Assembly: GCF_030704535.1 (NCBI RefSeq)
Contig: NC_081808.1
Location: forward strand, 20,024,501-20,088,500
Length of the DNA: 64,000 nucleotides
Direction: 5' to 3'
From: Vitis vinifera
Taxonomy: Eukaryota > Streptophyta > Magnoliopsida > Vitales > Vitaceae
The notes beneath the pieces are model-generated. The model was given only the letters and a program-made list of their open reading frames with translations, did not search any database and was not told the origin of the DNA. Positions 58,298 through 64,000 of the stretch are shown one piece after another; position 1 is the first letter of the stretch, and every line of letters begins with the position of its first letter. Made by a program: the position numbers and the translations under genes.

Positions 58298-59048
58298 TTT
58301 CGATTTCGACAGTGTTAAAGCAGAGAAGGCCAACGCCATGTTAAAGTACCGTCGCCTGCGAAACGTCACGAAGTTGTTCCGTTTCGCGGAACTCTTCCTC
58401 GTTCTGATCTTGTTCTTCTGGATTTTCACTCACCTTCCATTCGCCATCCAAATCTCCGGCGAGTATTTCCGGAAAATCTCGACAGTTATCGCCAGCCATC
58501 TATTCGTTTTCTTATTCTGTAACGCAATCATCGTCATTCTACTCTTCAAATCCAGCCAATTCTCCGACCGGAACTTGCCCGTTCACAATGCCGAAACTGA
58601 TATCTACGAAGAGTTCGTCAAGAAAAGTGAAAATAATCGTCCTAATTCCCAATCCGAAGATCTTTCTCTGTCTCAGGAGCCAGAGGTGGTTGTGTATGAG
58701 GACAAACAGATGATATGTGCAGCGAACACTCTGCGTCCTACATGTGAAAAAGTGGTTCCAACAGTCACGGACTCAAAAAGGGATTCGTACGTGAAAGTTT
58801 ATCGTCGGAGTCAGTCGGAGAAGTTGAATCGAGACCGTTCGGAGAAATCTCGCAGAATACTGCAGCGATCGGATACAGAGAAATGCCAACAAATTGTAAT
58901 CTCCGGGGACGATCCGGCGAAAACTTGGTATCCGGAGGACGAGTTGAGTAACGAGGATTTCCAGCGCACGATAGAGGCTTTCATTGCGAGGGAGCTGAGA
59001 TTTCGTCGACAGGAGTCTTTAGCTATTGTTTTACAAGATCAGAACTGA
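58290..59048 (+). CDS. DUF4408/DUF761 membrane protein of unknown function (252 aa, intronless)
   Basis: A single exon with clear coding bias and a good TATA box upstream. The N-terminus (MDSFDFDSVKAEKANAMLKY) fits the DUF4408 region. Two hydrophobic segments follow at about 32-56 (FAELFLVLILFFWIFTHLPF) and 66-88 (ASHLFVFLFCNAIIVILLF). The middle is hydrophilic and acid/base-mixed with a basic RRSQSEKLNRDRSEKSRRIL stretch. The C-terminus (LSNEDFQRTIEAFIARELRF, about 218-240) is the DUF761 signature, shared with plant proteins that respond to stress or affect cytoskeleton and growth. The biochemical function is unknown. The leader contains uORFs. Confidence 0.9.
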   Translation: MDSFDFDSVKAEKANAMLKYRRLRNVTKLFRFAELFLVLILFFWIFTHLPFAIQISGEYFRKISTVIASHLFVFLFCNAIIVILLFKSSQFSDRNLPVHNAETDIYEEFVKKSENNRPNSQSEDLSLSQEPEVVVYEDKQMICAANTLRPTCEKVVPTVTDSKRDSYVKVYRRSQSEKLNRDRSEKSRRILQRSDTEKCQQIVISGDDPAKTWYPEDELSNEDFQRTIEAFIARELRFRRQESLAIVLQDQN

Positions 59049-62000
59049 AAATTCTACCATTTTATGGCTTCGTTTTATTTTTAATCTTTTTTTTCTCAGT
59101 TACTCTTCTTTAATGCTATGTACAGCCCTTAAATTCTCACGGAGGAGAAAAAAGGTGACTGATCTCGGTTCAAATCTGTGTGTGTTAATTAAGCTTCTGA
59201 ATTGAAGTGAAGCGGGAAGATGAAGATAAATTAATCTCGATCGTTGATATGATAATTGATATCAATCTGACGGTGGAATTAGTTGGTTCTCTATTTGATG
59301 AAAGAATGACATGCTCAGAAAGAAAGATAAGGAAACAAATCTTACCATCTCTCCTCCTATTTGATTTTGCGTAATTGATTTCTAAAGTATGGATTTTGAT
59401 TATTATTATTTTCCAGTGGCTGAAGGAAAGCCCAAGGAATATGTATTCCATACGCCTTTAGGGAGGAATGATGTAACTGAATAGGCTTGAATACATATGG
59501 TTGATCCATGGACTAAGAAAATCTTTTTAGCCCACAAAGTTCCAAACTCTTTTGCTTGCTTTTTTTCCCATCATGTCAATTTTCTTTGACATTTGGCCCC
59601 TCCCTTGATTTCCCTTTGAATCTTCTTGGACATTGGAAACAATTTCTTTTTTCCTTCTAACAATGTACAGTCTTCCATTCTTATAGAGCTCATGAGTAAT
59701 TCATTACACTTTTTATAGTCAAAGTGGAAAACTGATGATCATAGGTAGTTAAACCATCATTTGGGGTTGTTTACATCTTTTGGGCTTTCATTCCATCTCT
59801 TTCTTATCTTTAATCTGTTACAGATTTGGTCATTATTAAGAAGACCTGTTGTTAAAAAGGTTCCAGGATTGTTCCTTATTGCATGATTGATAGTCTAATC
59901 GGTCACACCCGAGATGTTTCCAGGGTACCATTGAGGACTGTCCCCACACAAAGAAATCATATGCCTTTCTAGTGGATATTACCACTAATCATAGAATATA
60001 TTATATGATTAATTACTTTCATTCTGCAGTACACTTTGCTTTCAGTATCCCGGTAATCTCTCCAGAAAAGACTTTTTCTTTTTATCAAGACTCATCTGCA
60101 TTTGCTTGCTCTTTTAAACTTTCTTTTTTCTCATATAAAACAGGGGAAGTCATGATTAAGTCCACTATGGACTACTGTTGTGGTGTTTGTTAGCAATTTA
60201 GTTATCTCATGGAATGCCAGAAGGGATATTTACCAAAATCAGATACCACTTTTTGGTCTCAATAATGTTTGTTTGAAGAGACATGTCAAGGCCCTTTGTC
60301 TTTCTTTTCCTTGGTATTCTTTTGTGTCCCCTTTGTGCTTCAGTCTCTTTGAATGGGTTAATGGAAAGGATTAGGCATGCTCTAATGCTGGGGTTTAGTG
60401 GTGGGTGCCAATCAATATGCTTTTTCTATGAAGTAATGCATATTTTATAATTGGGCTTCTATTTTAATGTTCTTGGAGAAGTTTTTCCAAAAGAGAACCT
60501 TGGATAGATAATCCCCTCAAATCACCTTTTGCCCATTGATATGTCATCCTTGGTAAACAAGTTCAAATTCCCCCCCCCCTCTTTTTTTCTTTTTTTAAAT
60601 ACTTTTCTAACGATTCCGGGTTGGAATCAGGACCAGAATAACTTTATAATTTAATGACACACCGACTGCCACAGAATTCCATTTCAGAAATGGATCACAT
60701 CCATCCATCTATTGTGTTTCTCTTACTTGGCTTAATGGTATATTATATAAGGGAAAAGTAAAACAAAAACAGGTAAGAAAGTAGATGTCCCATTCCCCTC
60801 AATTGGATGAGGTTTTCCAAGACCTAATGCCATTATTCTTTCCAGTTCTCTAGGATTTTAGAACCTTCAAATTTGCAGTTCAAAAGAACCCTAATGCTTA
60901 TAAAGAATGGCTCAAATAGCTACAAGGTCCCCTTTTTTCCCACAATCTTTTGGAATTTTATTTTGAATAGAATAAGAAGGGAGTAGTCTTGTACTTTCTT
61001 CATTCAGATCACTGAGGTATTTCAACCATTAATCAACTGGGATGATACCTTTTTTGGTTCTCACAGATCAGGCTTATAGCTTTAGGTCATTACTGCGAAC
61101 TGAAAATGTAAATAAAAAACAGAGCAATAAATTATAGCCATACATTATGCAAAATGGGATGGGTTAGTGTCTAGGATGCATAAGAGCATCCCTTGAAGAA
61201 TCAAAAGACCCTCTGAAAGAGACTCCTTGGTCACATGAAAATATGTTTTAAGTACCTGGTTTTACCCCTCTTTATTCAGTTTTCATGACAGTTGAAGCAG
61301 TAAAGGAGGTTATTTATTCCCTCCATTAAGTCTGCCTGACTCAACATCATCAGTAATCAGAAAACTGAAGAAAAAAGTGCATCATGCCCAATTTCCCAAT
61401 AGTAAACATATTCTTGACCTTTTGGGAAATTGAATTTACATATCAAGGAGAACATGCTATAATCTATAGGAAAAATTCAATGTTTTGTCGTGTAATGCTC
61501 TGTAGTCCACTCATTACAACAATGAAAGGCGAATGGCTCTGCTCTGGGTGAAGCTATTGGGGGAAATGGGGAGATGTGAAACAATGTTATTCTGAGAAAA
61601 CCTAAATTTTTTCACCTTTAGCAATCACAACCCAAAAAGAGATCAAACTGACTTTAAACCTTTTTGGTGAAAACTACAGGAGGGATTTTTTATAGGTATA
61701 AATTCTTTAGGTAAAGGGAAAAAAACATGTCAATAAATGTGACTTTTGTGGATGCCTACTAGGCTTGCCAAGCTTGACAAGCTTTCTGTCAATATTGTGA
61801 GCTAGAAATTACTTTCAAAACCAGTAAAGTAACTGGACTTTGTGAAATCAGGGTGGTCTCAATAATTGCAGACATTTCCAATAATTTATTGAGACTTTCC
61901 AAACTCCCATCAAGAGAGGCTATATTGTAGTAGCTTTTAAAATTTTGCAAGTAACTTTTACTTTTGAGAGTTCATTAATCTCTCATTGACATAAAGTCAA

Positions 62001-64000
62001 TGATTTCCATCTTTGCCAGTTCATCTTCTAGCTTACACCAATAATTTCCATTCGTGAAAGATACTTCTAACTTTCACACTATGTTGGAAGCCAGTAAGTA
62101 TAATTCCCAAAACTTCACTTTGAAAGATCACTCATACTGAATTCAAACTTCTCCAGATCATCTCTTTCAGGTTACCTACATTTCCTCATACTTCAAACCA
62201 AAAATCTCACTAATAAATTCATCCTTCTAAGTTGGAACCACACTAACTTCCATTGTCTTGCAACAGCTATGGGACACAGCCAAGGACACGTGCTCTTCTG
62301 AGCCAATAAATGAGGGTGTGGAACAACAAAATCCCAGATCATCTATATAGAGATTATGTGAATATGTTGGAGCATAAATGGCTTAACATCAAACAGAATG
62401 GCAGACCCAGTGTTTCTTATGAATGACAAGGAAGCAAGTGCAGGACCCAGAAGCAAATGGTGCCACCAGTACTCTACCATGCACGTTTCTGACAACCAAC
62501 TATGACACATTGACCAATTGAAGGGGCCCAAGCTGGGAACAAGAGGGCAAAGGGTAACAGAGAAGAATGGAGGTTCTCCATTATAGCTCATCTATATGTT
62601 CAAAGAATTGTTGTAATGTTGTCATTTTGTTTGATGGGAGTACAGGTATGAGCAGATGGACAACGTGGAATGTAAATTGTTGAATAATGAAACTGATCAT
62701 TTACTAGATAGGAAGACAAGAGACTGCAAGAGTAGGTATCCCTGTCTGTCCCATTCACTCCACAATGGGACATTACATGGAAGGATTCAAGGAGAGTGAC
62801 TTCATAAGGGGATGGTGGTAACTTTAGCTGGTTTTGTCTTGGAGGTTGCAGGGAACCTTCCTAGTTCCTACAAAAGTGACTTCCACAAGTAGCCTAGCTT
62901 ATTTTTTTTAGCTTAGTTGGCTTCTCTGATTGACAAACTTATCTGTCTTTTTTTGTGACTTCGAAGCCCTGGCTTCACCCCACTCATGGGGGCCCCTAGC
63001 TATTATTACCACTGGCTCGCAAGCCTTTCATGTTGGTTCCTGTGCATGTGCATGCTCTTTTTTCTTTGCCTGCCTTTGTTTTGTACCTTTCCAGGTATTT
63101 AGAAACAATGGAAGCTTCTTGATATATAAAAATGGCTGATGCATTTACTTCACCAAGATCAACACAAATGACAAATAGACAGGCATCTGCTGGATTAGTT
63201 ATAATAACATCATGACATCTTGAACAAATCAACCTGCCTAATTCAATCCTTGCTCAATACTGACATACTCATATCAGTGTCAAATATGTGGCGTTCTCTC
63301 AAATTTTCTTAGTTTATCTTACATATCATCTTCTGCAAACTAAATCATCCTTTTACCTGCCTACCAAAAAGAACAAAAGATACACATTTTTTTTTTCTTG
63401 ATAATGTCAATATCTGATCTAATTACTGATATTTTGGTGGCACACAACCTTATTTTTTTCCACTTCATAGAACCCTTTCTTTAATTGGTCCGAATTTCCA
63501 CTGCCCCCACCTAACCTAGTTTAGCATGTCTTTAGATGTATGTACACGTGGTGTACAGCTATAGTAATTAATCAAAATATAATGCAAAGCACAGATATTT
63601 GATTACAACATCTTCAGATATCTATATATTAATCGTGTTGTCAAGGATTAGGTAAGCAAGGCAGCAGTCAACCCCCCTAAATTTATGATCATCAACAACA
63701 ATGACAAATGAGACAGACCACCTTCATTTGTCATCTTAGCAAGTAGGTCAAAAGCATTGATTTTGATTTTAATTTTTATTAAATCTTTACTTCGCGTGAT
63801 TCATTCAACTTCTCCAGTTGGGCTTTATCATCACCTTCAACCGTTTGGAAGCTCCCCAAAATGTGCAGGATTTGCTTATTTTTATGGATGCAAGAATTAA
63901 TATTTAAGTTTTGGGAATGATGGGTGCAGGATGGTAGTGTGGCCCATGAAGCTGCTAAATAAGCTGTGTGCTCAAGGTGTTGGGGTCAAAGGACTCCCAA
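59049..64000. other. Gene-free 3' region
   Basis: Apart from the 3' UTR of the preceding gene, I recognise no coding exon, tRNA, or known microRNA precursor. Sequence is moderately AT-rich without long low-complexity tracts, apart from a C-then-T run at about 60571-60597. A perfect inverted repeat, TGTACACGTGGTGTACA with a G-box core, is at 63541-63557. It could be distal regulatory sequence for a gene beyond the window. Confidence 0.5.
63541..63557. promoter_or_regulatory. Inverted repeat with G-box core
   Basis: TGTACACGTGGTGTACA: 7-bp arms around a 3-bp spacer, including CACGTG. No gene start is visible within about 440 bp downstream, so any role is speculative. Confidence 0.3.

Noticed and set aside
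59049-64000. Search for microRNA precursors in the gene-free end
   Set aside because: I did not find any of the common conserved plant microRNA sequences or a convincing long hairpin by eye.

Overview
This is a piece of a flowering-plant (eudicot) nuclear genome. The evidence is intron-split genes with GT-AG borders, organelle-targeted proteins, a PLS-class PPR gene, plant-only families (DUF4408/DUF761), AT-rich intergenic DNA, and plant-type LINE, CACTA and MITE remnants. The auxilin-like protein and the LINE resemble grapevine (Vitis) sequences I remember, so Vitis is my best guess. That is inference, not something the sequence proves. No bacterial operon, CRISPR array, rRNA gene or intact tRNA gene was seen.

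Layout. 1-3.7 kb: AT-rich intergenic DNA with two small MITEs. 3.7-16.2 kb: an auxilin-like J-domain gene (1458 aa, 8 coding exons) whose 5.5-kb first intron carries a decayed LINE with a MITE nested inside it. 17.0-18.1 kb (minus): a dihydroflavonol-reductase-like pseudogene with several independent lesions. 18.3-20.4 kb (minus): a decayed CACTA-type transposon. 21.6-21.9 kb: a small conserved-looking plant protein of unknown function. 22.9-28.3 kb: an unknown 443-aa coiled-coil protein with one C-terminal membrane segment. 31.2-40.2 kb: a plastid Era-type GTPase in 10 exons. 41.8-44.2 kb: a secreted endo-beta-1,4-mannanase. 46.1-48.2 kb: an intronless PPR protein. 49.6-53.4 kb (minus): a chloroplast lipid phosphate phosphatase of the epsilon type. 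58.3-59.0 kb: an intronless DUF4408/DUF761 protein. 59.0-64.0 kb: no gene seen.

The genes do not form a single pathway. ERA, the mannanase and the lipid phosphate phosphatase match the neighbouring Arabidopsis genes At5g66470, At5g66460 and At5g66450 as I remember them, so the block looks like old conserved synteny, with the PPR gene between two of them here. Three products (ERA, LPP-epsilon, PPR) are predicted to act in plastids or mitochondria. I did not find a new multi-gene system. The points most worth a second look are the pseudogene's lost catalytic lysine, the MITE-in-LINE nesting, a nearly perfect 200-bp intronic duplication, a shared ACGACGTCGT palindrome before two genes, and an overlapping uORF.
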